A stretch of DNA of 64,000 nucleotides from positions 1-64,000 of the forward strand of contig CAWJKM010000004.1 of the NCBI GenBank assembly GCA_963843525.1. Direction: 5' to 3'. This stretch comes from DATJPR01 sp963843525. GTDB lineage: Bacteria > Bacteroidota > Ignavibacteria > UBA10030 > UBA6906. The translations under genes were made by a program, and so were the position numbers. Under the pieces are notes generated by a model, which saw nothing but the letters and a program-made list of their open reading frames with translations, made no database searches and had not been told where the DNA came from. Of this stretch, positions 8,230 through 16,149 are shown one piece after another; position 1 is the first letter of the stretch, and each line of letters starts with the position of its first letter.

Positions 8230-8659
8230 ATGGAGACTACGGGACGCCTGCGATCGCTGGCAGGCATCGTCTTCGGGGCTTATTCGCTCTGTAGCGGCCT
8301 CCTCAAGACTGCTTGCATTCAATGGCTTCGTGGAGACGGTCAGAGCTATCGCGCTCCTTCCGGACGCCGCAGCCGCGCCGTTCGCCCTCGCTGTCGTTAT
8401 TGCCGAACTCGCCCTCGGTGCGCTCCTCATGATGCGCGTCCATCAACGGCAGGTCGCAGCAATGCTCGCCTCGCTCGTCCTCCTCTTCATTGTGGCCGTC
8501 AGTATCGCGCTCGTTCGCGGCTGGGAAGGGGAGTGCGGCTGCCTGCCGGGCATCTTCGACGAAAAGATCGGTCCTGCTCTCCTCCTGCGCGATCTGTTCA
8601 TTCTGCTCTTCCTGGTCGGCCTTGCACGGACAAGGAGCCCGGGGAAAGGGACCAGGTGA
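8230..8659 (+). CDS. MauE/DoxX-like redox membrane protein (frameshifted)
   Basis: The product resembles the MauE family: four membrane segments and a CGC-type redox motif (GECGCLPG) near the third. Partners of MauE supply or accept electrons for thiol chemistry outside the membrane. The first 25 codons (frame from ATG 8230, ending SGLLK) and the remainder (LLAFNGFVETVRAIALLP onward) are in different frames. One surplus base lies around 8303-8310. The stop (8657-8659) overlaps the start of the exporter gene (TGATG). With the thioredoxin-like gene at 12965 it probably serves disulfide formation in the cysteine-containing peptides of this locus. Confidence 0.72.
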
Positions 8660-10861
8660 TGAACATTCAGAACCTCATTATTAGGCTGAGTGAACTTCCC
8701 CTCTGGAAGCCCCGGTACCCGCTCGTGCGACAGTTCGACAGGGCCGACTGTGGCCCGGCGGCCCTCCTGACCGTCCTCCGGATTTTCGGGGGGAATACCA
8801 CGCTCACGCACGTCAGACAGTTGTGCGGCACAACTCTGTCGGGCTCATCGATGCACGATCTCGTACTCGCGGCGCAGTCGCTCGGTCTGCAGGCGCACGG
8901 CGCAATGGGAGAATACGAGGACCTCGCCCGCGAACGGATGCCCTGTATCGCGTATGTTGAGGCCGGTCCGACGGGAGCGCATTTCGTCGTTCTCTACAAA
9001 ATCGATTCGTCGGGCGTTCTCCTCGGCGATCCGGGACGGGGGATTCTCAGGATGTCGCAAGAAGAATTCCTCGCCCTCTGGACGTCGAAGATCGTGCTCC
9101 TCTTTGACACAACCGGACAACCCTTTACCACCCCGACCCGATCGGCGCTCGCCTGGATGCTCAGCCATCTCGCCGGGACTGAACCGTGGATGATGCAGTT
9201 GATCTTCCTCGGGCTTACTTGCCACGGGGTTGGGACTCCTTGCCGCCTCGTCCGTGCAACTGATCCTCGATACCCTGATCCCCGCCGGGAATATTCCGGA
9301 TATTGTCCGCATCGCTCTCATTCTGGGGATCGTCGTCCTTCTCAAAGCCGGACTCGGATTCTTCCGGCAGAAATTCATTATCGTGCTCAGCCGGCGGGTC
9401 ACTGAACGCGTCGCAGGAGAATTCCTCGATCATATCTTTCATCTCCCCAAGGACTTTTTTGCCACCCGGCAGACCGGCGACATCACTTCCCGGATCGGCG
9501 ACGCCGCGAAAGTACAGCAGGCGGTAATACGGGTGCTTGCGGCAGGGTTTTTGGACCTCTTTATCCTCGTCGGATCTCTGGCCCTGCTTGCCTTCTTTTC
9601 GTCAACGCTCTTCTGGTGTACGCTGGGGATTATTCCCCTGTTCGCGCTGCTCGTCGCCCGGAGTGCAAGGGAAATTTCCATCAAGAACCACGCTGCCCTC
9701 GGTGCCTATGCGCAGGTGGAGTCGGCATATATCGACGCGCTGACGGGGATCGATGAGATCCTGAACCATAGCTCCGGCCCCGCATTCGCCCGGGCCACAA
9801 AGGAGAGGTTTTCACAGTTTCAGGAAAGCATTGTGGATCTCGGCCTCCTCCAGGCGAAGCTGTCGTTCCTTGGAGAGACATCCTCGAACCTCCTTTCGTT
9901 CGTCATTCTTACAGTCGGCGCCGGGCTGGTCATCAGCGGCACTCTCCTCATCGGGAAAATGATGGCCGCCTTCTCCCTCGCGGCATTCGCGTTTCCGTCC
10001 GTTATGAGGCTGGTGGAAGCAGGAGTGAATTTCAACAGCGCCTCGGTCGCGTTCCGCCGTCTCATGGACATTCTCGAGGTGCCGGGCGAGGAGTGCCGGG
10101 GGACGCGTCCGTTTACGCTCGTCGAAGGGCTCACCATGCGTGAGGGGACATTCGGATGGAGCAGAAGGACGCAGCTCTTTTCGGATGTCTCTTTTACGGT
10201 GGCGAAGGGCACACTGACCGCTCTCTGGGGACCGAGCGGATCGGGGAAGAGCACACTTGCCGATATTCTCGTCAGGAAGCTGTCGCTTGCGTCCGGTGCG
10301 CTCCTGGTCGACGATGTCCCTGCGGGGGAATTCGATCTGGCCGAATACCGCCGGAAGGTTGCGGTCGTCTCGCAGGACGCGAAGCTCTTTCACGGGACGA
10401 TCGTGGAGAATGTCTATCTCGGCAGGGAGGTACGGGAAAGAGAATCCTTGCAGGCGGTGCTCGCAGATATCGGACTTGAACACTTCTTCGATCGATTCGA
10501 TCATGGATTGGCCACGGTGGTGGGGGAGAAAGGGCAGAGAATGTCGGGAGGGGAGCGACAGGTGATTGCCCTTCTCAGAGCGTTGGTGAATGCCCCGGAC
10601 CTCCTGATCGTGGATGAGGCGTTGTCGGGACTGGACTTTGCATTGGAGGGCAAGATCCTGGAATTCCTGAGGCGATTTTCCCGAACCCATGGCGTCCTGA
10701 TCATTACCCACGATCTCGAGCGGATACGGGAAGCGGACGTCGCGTACCTCCTCTCGGCGGGGAGAATGTCGCGTGCGATGAGTTCAGAAGACGCGATTGC
10801 GCGGATGATGGCGGGGTCGCCGTCGGTGACAACCGACCTGCACCATCCACCATGGACATAA
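8659..10861 (+). CDS. Peptidase C39 bacteriocin-type ABC exporter (frameshifted)
   Basis: This is a PCAT-type transporter that removes double-glycine leaders and exports the peptide. The N-terminal C39 domain has C31 (DRADCGPA), H108 (GAHFVV) and D124 (GDPGRG). Then come about six membrane helices and a nucleotide-binding domain with Walker A GPSGSGKST, signature MSGGERQ and Walker B LLIVDEALSGLD. Peptidase and transporter parts are in frames one base apart, joined near 9210-9213 (QLIFLG then LLATGLGLLAAS), so one surplus base interrupts the gene. No slippery site is evident. The last dozen or so codons and the TAA come from the hairpin element's lead-in. Likely cargo: the two peptides at 13556 and 13773. 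Confidence 0.88.
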
Positions 10862-10975
10862 ACATTCCCCTCTAGAGAGGGGAATCGAAGGGGTGTGTCA
10901 TACGGCCAAGCAACACACCCCTGTCCGCCTCCGGCGGACATCCCCTCTGGAAGAGGGGAATGAGTAAATGCGCAT
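10811..10975 (+). repeat. Multi-hairpin element directly preceding DUF559 copy 1
   Basis: A complete element: lead-in CGCCGTCGGTGACAACC, palindrome CCCCTCTAGAGAGGGG, GGGGTGTGT/ACACACCCC pair, GTCCGCC/GGCGGAC hairpin and CCCCTCTGGAAGAGGGG. It then runs through GAATGAGTAAATGCGCAT directly into the nuclease ATG. The first 50 bp also encode the C-terminus of the exporter. The same junction occurs at 12440-12455. Confidence 0.9.
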
Positions 10976-11329
10976 ATGAAAGCGACGTTTCTCCAATACA
11001 ATCCGCGTCTCAAGCAGCTGGCGAGAAAATTGCGCAATCGAAGCACATTGTCCGAAGTACTGTTGTGGAACGAATTGAAGCGGAAACAGATGCTGGGCTA
11101 CGACTTCCATCGCCAGAAACCGATCGACGAATACATTGTGGATTTCTACTGTCCGACGTTGTCTCTGGTGATCGAAATCGATGGAGTGAGCCATTTCAAC
11201 AAACAAGAAGCTGATGAAATGCGACAGCAACGCCTCGAGCATCTCGGTATTCGGTTTCTGCGTTTTAAGGATCTGGACGTGAAATTCCGAATGGATGAAG
11301 TGCTGAAGAGGGGAATAATAGCGCTATAG
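10976..11329 (+). CDS. DUF559 (Vsr-like) endonuclease, copy 1, 3' end replaced
   Basis: This 117-residue protein is of the DUF559 family, a compact fold related to very-short-patch-repair endonucleases. Candidate metal-binding or catalytic residues are D56 (VDFYC), E67/D69 (VIEIDG) and H73. The start follows a hairpin element with no Shine-Dalgarno. Copy 2 (12455-12832) shares the first 111 residues with five changes (Q14E, K18Q, Y42H, E81D, M82I). After that this copy diverges into AGAGGGGAATAAT, which is the end sequence of the hairpin element, so its last residues are repeat-derived. The role is unknown; the association with hairpin elements suggests an element-mobilising nuclease. Confidence 0.88.
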   Translation: MKATFLQYNPRLKQLARKLRNRSTLSEVLLWNELKRKQMLGYDFHRQKPIDEYIVDFYCPTLSLVIEIDGVSHFNKQEADEMRQQRLEHLGIRFLRFKDLDVKFRMDEVLKRGIIAL

Positions 11330-11356
11330 CACAAATCTCAACGTGTTCTACACACT

Positions 11357-12040
11357 ATGACCCTTCCTATGATTTTGAAACGCATTTCAGCAGCCTCCTC
11401 CATCCCCGCCCGCCGCGCGAAACCCTGGCAACTGTTCGCAGTTGTCCTTGCCGTTCATCTCGCTGCCACGGCACTTTATCAGGAGACGATATGGACGAAA
11501 GAGGTCTACACCGCACTGTTTGCAGAGCAGCTGGAAGGGGAGAGGCTCGAAGAGCTTCTCAACGGGGCACAAAGGTTCACGCTGATCGGGTACCTGACGC
11601 TCCCTCTGACCCTTTTTCTCCGGATAGTATTCGTCGGTGCGCTTTTGCAATTCGGATTTCTCGTGATGTGGAGGGAGGTACGATTTGCGGGACTTTTCAG
11701 GGTCCTTTCCGTCGCTTCGCTGACGGGAGTCGCGACGCTTCTGGTTAAAACCATCTGGTTCAGCATCGCACCGCCTGTCCATCTCACGCAGGTATGGCTC
11801 ATGGAGATCCCCTTCTCATTGGGACAGCTGGTCTCCCTGGAGAACTACGCCCTCCCCGCGAGAGTGGTACTGCAGAGCGTCAACCTGTTCGAAGCGGCAT
11901 GGATTGTTCTCGTGTGGCTGGGAGTCGCCCGGGTTGCCAACATGCCGAAAGGAGAGGCGGGGGTTGTGGTGGCGGGTGTGTGGGGTGTGATGGTATTGCT
12001 ACAGGTGGGCTTGGCATGGGTGACAACACCACTGCACTAG
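11357..12040 (+). CDS. Integral membrane protein of the bacteriocin-type locus
   Basis: The family is not recognised. The 227-residue product has about five hydrophobic segments (near residues 25-40, 73-100, 108-128, 150-185 and 200-222) and no signal peptide. Lying between the exporter and the peptide genes, it may act in immunity or export; that is only an inference from position. Both flanks are near-identical hairpin-element/DUF559 units in the same orientation, so recombination between them would delete this gene. The final residues TTPLH and the TAG come from a degenerate copy of the element lead-in (GTGACAACACCACTGCAC). Confidence 0.7.
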   Translation: MTLPMILKRISAASSIPARRAKPWQLFAVVLAVHLAATALYQETIWTKEVYTALFAEQLEGERLEELLNGAQRFTLIGYLTLPLTLFLRIVFVGALLQFGFLVMWREVRFAGLFRVLSVASLTGVATLLVKTIWFSIAPPVHLTQVWLMEIPFSLGQLVSLENYALPARVVLQSVNLFEAAWIVLVWLGVARVANMPKGEAGVVVAGVWGVMVLLQVGLAWVTTPLH

Positions 12041-12260
12041 CCACCACCGACACAAGCATTCCGTTCGGCCCAAATGACACACCCCCGCCGAAGAGACGGC
12101 GGACAGGCCCGGCTGATCTACGACTTGGAAAGAGAAGAGCCGTGGAGTGAATCACAAACGACTTGTCAATTGTCCATTGTCAATCGACTATTGGCAATCG
12201 TTTCCCCCTTTAGAGAGGGGAGTCCGGATTTTAGATTTTAGAGTTTAGAGTTTAGATTTG
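12011..12260. repeat. Degenerate hairpin element and heptamer arrays
   Basis: A decayed element copy (12011-12125, lead-in and an ACACCCCCGCC piece) is followed by TGTCAAT/TGTCCAT heptamers (about 12160-12205), a CCCCTTTAGAGAGGGG core and TTTTAGA heptamers (12220-12258). No gene is seen. Confidence 0.8.
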
Positions 12261-12263
12261 GAT

Positions 12264-12454
12264 GGGGCCCCGATCGCCGTCGGTAAAAACAGCACTGCAC
12301 CATCCACCAAGACGTAAACATTCCCCTCTAGAGAGGGGAACCGAAGGGGTGTGTAATATGGCCAATTAACACACCCCTGTCCGCCTCCCGCCAGAAATCG
12401 GCGGGCAGGTCGGCGGACATCCCCTCTGGAAGAGGGGAATGAGTAAATGCGCAT
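12264..12454 (+). repeat. Multi-hairpin element directly preceding DUF559 copy 2
   Basis: The same parts in the same order as at 10811-10975, with a longer central hairpin (CCGCC...GGCGG). The junction to the nuclease ATG (GGGGAATGAGTAAATGCGCAT) is identical to copy 1. Confidence 0.9.
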
Positions 12455-12832
12455 ATGAAAGCGACGTTTCTCCAATACAATCCGCGTCTCAAGGAGCTGG
12501 CGAGACAATTGCGCAATCGAAGCACATTGTCCGAAGTACTGTTGTGGAACGAATTGAAGCGCAAACAGATGCTGGGCCACGACTTCCATCGCCAGAAACC
12601 GATCGACGAATACATTGTGGATTTCTACTGTCCGACGTTGTCTCTGGTGATTGAAATCGATGGAGTGAGCCATTTCAACAAACAAGAAGCTGATGACATT
12701 CGACAGCAACGCCTCGAGCATCTCGGTATTCGGTTTCTGCGTTTTAAGGATCTGGACGTGAAATTCCGAATGGATGAAGTGCTGAAGACCATCCGCGATT
12801 GGATTCGGGCGTATAGCCAGGACTCACAATGA
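12455..12832 (+). CDS. DUF559 (Vsr-like) endonuclease, copy 2, intact
   Basis: This 125-residue protein is the intact form of the nuclease also found at 10976. It has the DUF559 core with D56, E67/D69 and H73 and a full helical C-terminus (KTIRDWIRAYSQDSQ) that copy 1 lacks. Of seven nucleotide differences from copy 1 in the shared part, five change the protein. Seven bp after its stop begins a single palindrome TCTCCTCTCGAGAGGGGAG, so this gene is bracketed by element sequences on both sides. Related enzymes nick or cut DNA near mismatches; no activity can be claimed here. Confidence 0.9.
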   Translation: MKATFLQYNPRLKELARQLRNRSTLSEVLLWNELKRKQMLGHDFHRQKPIDEYIVDFYCPTLSLVIEIDGVSHFNKQEADDIRQQRLEHLGIRFLRFKDLDVKFRMDEVLKTIRDWIRAYSQDSQ

Positions 12833-12964
12833 CGTTCACATTCTCCTCTCGAGAGGGGAGTCCGGATTCTATGGGACACACTGTCATTGCCACGACCTTT
12901 AGGTCGTGGACAGAATTCAACGAGCGCTCTCCTTACGCTCGAGGGGTTTCAACCCATTTCTGCC
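12833..12964 (+). repeat. Palindrome core plus CCACGACCT hairpin module
   Basis: TCCTCTCGAGAGGGGAG (about 12842-12860) is followed by the module with hairpin CCACGACCT/AGGTCGTGG (about 12890-12910) and a CGAGGGGTTTCAACCC stem. It ends directly at the ATG of the thioredoxin-like gene, so it would form its 5' leader. Related copies are at 1796-1985 and, inverted, at 38140-38285. Confidence 0.85.
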
Positions 12965-13513
12965 ATGCCCAACGCAAAATCCATAGCGCTCATTATTCTC
13001 GTCCTCCTCGCCCCTCTCCTGCTTATCATTGCAGGGAGAGAGGAGGCACCGATGCCCGTGGGCGCCACATTTCGACCTTTGCCGGTCTCTGCAACGAACG
13101 GTCCAGTCCTGGTCAGGCCCGACACCGCGCGTGTAACGCTCGTCGTCTTGTTCAGCATCCAGTGCTTTCATTGCCGCAGACAGTTGGAAATGTTTTCCCG
13201 CCATGGAGAAGCGCTGAAAGATGTGCAGTTGGTCCTGATCTCCTCGGAAGAGTGGGCACGCCCGGATACGGCGTGGAGGGCATGGCGGGAGCTGCAGGAG
13301 AGCGCCCACGTGGTGTGCGGGACAATTGAGGGGGGAAACGCGAGAAAACTGCTTGGACACGATCTCCTCCCGTTGCTGCTCTTTATTGATCGCCAGGGGA
13401 TCGTACGGAAACGGTTTCAGGGAGAAACGAAATTTGAGACGGTGATGTCAGTGATTGGGAACTCTGACCTGTCCGGAAAGGTCGGATCAGCGGCGACAAA
13501 TTCAAGCTCGTGA
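12965..13513 (+). CDS. Membrane-anchored thioredoxin-like protein
   Basis: This 182-residue protein has an N-terminal membrane segment (residues 7-22), so the rest is likely periplasmic. It is followed by a thioredoxin-like domain with active-site C67-F-H-C70 and the strand-loop LLLFIDRQGIVRKRF with the conserved cis-proline region. The sequence is TlpA/AhpC-like. ATG 12965 is chosen because everything upstream is repeat DNA. Its position 43 bp before the peptide genes, together with the MauE-like protein at 8230, points to forming or reducing disulfides in the cysteine-rich peptides. That role is inferred from context. Confidence 0.8.
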   Translation: MPNAKSIALIILVLLAPLLLIIAGREEAPMPVGATFRPLPVSATNGPVLVRPDTARVTLVVLFSIQCFHCRRQLEMFSRHGEALKDVQLVLISSEEWARPDTAWRAWRELQESAHVVCGTIEGGNARKLLGHDLLPLLLFIDRQGIVRKRFQGETKFETVMSVIGNSDLSGKVGSAATNSSS

Positions 13514-13555
13514 CCGCGGGGCAGAGGTTACACCAAGGGAAAAAGGAACACAACA

Positions 13556-13732
13556 ATGAGGCTGCTATCAATCGACGAGCTCGCCAACGTTGTTGGCGGG
13601 GAGTATTCGAATGCGGAATGTGCCGGGCTCGGCTTTGCGACGGGGATGTGCATACTCGCCGGAGGGCCGGTAGGATGTGCGGGGGCGATATTCCTCGTTT
13701 GGCAGGCGGCAGATGGGGGTTGCTTCCGTTGA
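13556..13732 (+). CDS. Double-glycine leader peptide 1, bacteriocin-like
   Basis: This 58-residue peptide has a classical double-glycine leader MRLLSIDELANVVGG (residues 1-15; LS..EL..V.GG pattern). A 43-residue hydrophobic core follows, with four cysteines at core positions 7, 17, 26 and 41 and GxxxG spacing (GFATG, GGPVG). Cleavage after GG would be done by the C39 exporter at 8659. The cysteines may pair as disulfides. AAAAAGGA lies about 9 nt upstream of the ATG. The product could be a class II bacteriocin-like peptide or a signalling peptide. No similarity to a named bacteriocin was recognised. Confidence 0.82.
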   Translation: MRLLSIDELANVVGGEYSNAECAGLGFATGMCILAGGPVGCAGAIFLVWQAADGGCFR

Positions 13733-13772
13733 ATTTTTTCCCAAACATTTTCATTCACGAAAGGAAGAGATC

Positions 13773-13943
13773 ATGAAAACTCTCGAACTCAACGATCTGG
13801 ATGCTTGCATCGGCGGATCGACTCCCGGATCCTGTTTCGCATTCGGGTTCGGCGTTGCGGTGGTGGTACTGAACTGGTACAACCCGCTTGCCGTCGCCGG
13901 CGCCCAGCTTGCCGTGGTCGGCGCGGTGGGCTGCTTCGGGTGA
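13773..13943 (+). CDS. Double-glycine leader peptide 2, bacteriocin-like
   Basis: This 56-residue peptide has leader MKTLELNDLDACIGG (residues 1-15, ending GG) and a 41-residue very hydrophobic core, with cysteines at core positions 6 and 39 that could close a near end-to-end disulfide. AGGAAGAGA precedes the ATG. It lies 40 bp after peptide 1 and may act with it as a two-peptide system. The stop TGA overlaps a possible GTG of the next frame (13940). A strong hairpin (13970-13996) follows and may set the amount of peptide transcript relative to downstream genes. Confidence 0.82.
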   Translation: MKTLELNDLDACIGGSTPGSCFAFGFGVAVVVLNWYNPLAVAGAQLAVVGAVGCFG

Positions 13944-13969
13944 GAAGCAGCGTGAAGACTCCACAGAAT

Positions 13970-13996
13970 CCCCTGGCGCGTACCTGGCGCCAGGGG
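13970..13996 (+). terminator. Strong hairpin between peptide and membrane genes, possible attenuator
   Basis: CCCCTGGCGC (13970-13979) pairs perfectly with GCGCCAGGGG (13987-13996) across a 7-nt loop. There is no U-tract, so it is not a full intrinsic terminator. It could stabilise the 3' end of the peptide mRNA or partly attenuate transcription into the next genes. Confidence 0.55.
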
Positions 13997-14008
13997 AACA
14001 TCCTGCCG

Positions 14009-14665
14009 ATGCTCTCCATGGAGATCAAGGCGGTCTCGAGAAATCCCTTCCTGGCACTGTCGTTTTCCAGCAATGTGATTCTCGCCGGTGTGCTCGTCTA
14101 TCTCCTCTTCTATAGAGAGCATGCAATGGACCGGGCGGGGACTCTGTGGGCGATGGCGCTGCTTGCGGCCATCCCCTCGATGAACTATGCGACTTTTTGC
14201 TTCGCCAAGGACGGATTGTACTACCAGGGGTATATGACGCGCCTGTTCGTCTCCGATTATGCGCGATGCAAGGTGCTGTTTATGCACGTCTATTCGCTCG
14301 GCTGCTCCGTCCTGCTTCTCCCCTTCATCCTGAGAGGAGACCCGTGGATGATTTTCACCTTCTGGGCCCTGGTGGTCTATTATATGGGGTTCGGGGGAAT
14401 CCTCATGCTGTACGTCTCCTCATTCGACAGGAACAAGATCCGTCTCAGCGCGGCTCCGATATTCAACGCGCAGGGGGTCTCACTCTGGAAGGTCCTGTTC
14501 GTCATGCCCGTCACGACCCCTCTCTTTTTCTTCGAAGGGGTGCAGGAGTTGGCGGTATGGCTGACACTCTTGCTGGGAGCAGGAGGACTGTTCCTGACGA
14601 AGGCGTCGACCGCGATCATCGGACACAATCTGGCCAAAAGAAAGCACCGGTATCTCGCCCTATGA
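14009..14665 (+). CDS. Membrane protein matching the C-terminal half of DUF5687
   Basis: This 218-residue protein has about six membrane helices. It begins MLSMEIKAVSRNPFLALSF, which resembles the LLLEIKLILRNKRPR stretch in the middle of DUF5687 permeases, and continues through the family's second half. The start at 14009 (or 14018) puts the 13970-13996 hairpin in the gap; a GTG at 13940 is an alternative. Its stop overlaps the next start (ATGA, 14662-14665), so both are co-translated. With the following half and the ATPase it probably forms an ABC-type exporter or self-immunity pump. The family assignment comes from remembered pattern and is moderately sure. Confidence 0.65.
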   Translation: MLSMEIKAVSRNPFLALSFSSNVILAGVLVYLLFYREHAMDRAGTLWAMALLAAIPSMNYATFCFAKDGLYYQGYMTRLFVSDYARCKVLFMHVYSLGCSVLLLPFILRGDPWMIFTFWALVVYYMGFGGILMLYVSSFDRNKIRLSAAPIFNAQGVSLWKVLFVMPVTTPLFFFEGVQELAVWLTLLLGAGGLFLTKASTAIIGHNLAKRKHRYLAL

Positions 14666-15421
14666 GAGGGAACCCAATGTCGTCCGGGCGGCTCCTGCTT
14701 CTGGAATCGATCTTCACCTGGCGGAGAATCACGCGGAGGGGAGACCGCGAGGTCGTGAGACTGGCGCGTTTCTTCGGGTGGGGCGTGGAGGGGTATCTCC
14801 TGCTCAATTGCATAGCACTGGGATATTATCTGAATCTACTCCTCAAGCCCTTCTCGCGGGAGAACGATTTGGTGGCCCTGGTGGACCGCCATCTCCTCGT
14901 CATTTTTCTCATTCTCACTGTGGCAAGGCATTATCTCGAGAAATCGCCCTCGCTGGAAATTCGCCCGTTGCTTCTTCTTCCGGTTCGAAAGCGGAGCATC
15001 TTTCTGCTCACGCTCATTGGGCTCCTGACCACGCGCATCAATCTTGCGTTGCTCTTCATCGCAGCATCGTTCTGGTGGAAAAACATTCTTGCCACGGCGC
15101 CGCTCCCGGGCGCGCTCTTCTGGATCGGGGGTCTCGGCTGCCTTCACCTGTTGTTCATCGCGGTCGGCGTTGTGCTCAGGGTTGTGTTGTCCGACCTCCG
15201 AAGCAGTGTGCTCGTTGCCGCCGGTGCCGTGGCATGCATTCTCGCGCTCAACCTGAGCCCCGGCTTCACGTGGCTCGAAGAATCGATCGGGAAATCTGTT
15301 CGATGGGATGCGGCGTGGGCAGATTCCGGCTCTTGTCCCCTTGCTTGGAATCGCGGCCGCGGCGATGGCAGTGTTCGTACAGGTTGTTCAACGCAGTCTG
15401 TATCTGGATATCCGCCGATGA
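14662..15421 (+). CDS. Membrane protein matching the N-terminal half of DUF5687 (frameshifted)
   Basis: The product resembles the first half of DUF5687 permeases (ARHYLEKSPSLEIRPLLLLP is like the RFLLQKLPVLSIQPYLTLP region), so the two halves are present in swapped order. The reading frame changes near 15317-15319, where one surplus G follows DAAW. The second frame (QIPALVPLLGIAAAAMAVFV and on, ending DIRR) stops at TGA 15419-15421, overlapping the ATG of the ATPase (ATGA). That overlap supports the corrected frame. It is likely the second membrane subunit of the ABC system. Confidence 0.65.
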
Positions 15422-16149
15422 CGGAGAAGACGATGATTACCATTTCGCAACTGACAAAGAGTTATGACAGGAAGGTCGTGTTGGCCATTGACGGACTGAC
15501 CATAGGGCCCGGCGAGATCGTCGGCCTTATCGGCAACAATGGGGCGGGGAAGACAACGCTCCTGCGGCTGATGCTCGATCTGGTGAAGGCCGATACGGGG
15601 AGTGCGCTCGTGTGCGGACATCATGTCGCCGGGAGCGAGGAATGGAAACCCGATACCGGCGCGTACCTTGATGAGAGTTTCCTGATCGATTATCTCACCC
15701 CTGAAGAATTCTTTGACTTTGTGGGAAGAACGCGGGGGATGACGCGGGATGATGTTCGTCGGACGCTGGACGGATTCGGGCCGTTGTTCAATGGCGAGAT
15801 CCCCGGCAGGGGGCGCAGCTACATCCGGGATCTTTCGAAAGGGAACATGCAGAAAGTCGGGATCGCCGCCGCAATGATGGGGAACCCGCGCGTCCTGCTT
15901 CTTGACGAGCCGTTCGCGCATCTCGACCCGAGTTCTCAAATCGTATTCAAGCGGATGTTGAGGGATTTGCAGAGAACCACGCGTCCGGCGATCCTGGTCT
16001 CAAGCCATTCTCTCCCGCACGTGGTCGACCTCTGTTCCAGAGTCATCCTTCTCAACGGGGGCAAAGTGGTGAGAGACGAACAACTCGGCGAAAACTCAGA
16101 GCGAATTCTCCACGAGCTCGAAATGTATTTCTCCACTCTGTCACAGTAG
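15418..16149 (+). CDS. ABC transporter ATP-binding protein
   Basis: This 243-residue single nucleotide-binding domain has Walker A GNNGAGKT at residues 39-46, a signature loop reading LSKGNMQKV instead of LSGGQ, Walker B VLLLDEPFAHLD and the H-loop VSSHS. The start is ATG 15418, overlapping the upstream membrane gene by ATGA. It would power the DUF5687-type membrane halves. In bacteriocin loci such separate ABC units commonly give self-protection, which is a plausible role here. CCCCCAGT octamers begin within 20 bp of the stop. Confidence 0.88.
   Translation: MTEKTMITISQLTKSYDRKVVLAIDGLTIGPGEIVGLIGNNGAGKTTLLRLMLDLVKADTGSALVCGHHVAGSEEWKPDTGAYLDESFLIDYLTPEEFFDFVGRTRGMTRDDVRRTLDGFGPLFNGEIPGRGRSYIRDLSKGNMQKVGIAAAMMGNPRVLLLDEPFAHLDPSSQIVFKRMLRDLQRTTRPAILVSSHSLPHVVDLCSRVILLNGGKVVRDEQLGENSERILHELEMYFSTLSQ

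Noticed and set aside
9200..9240. Programmed frameshift in the exporter gene
   Set aside because: No slippery heptanucleotide or downstream structure is evident, and six other genes show the same kind of one-base gain.
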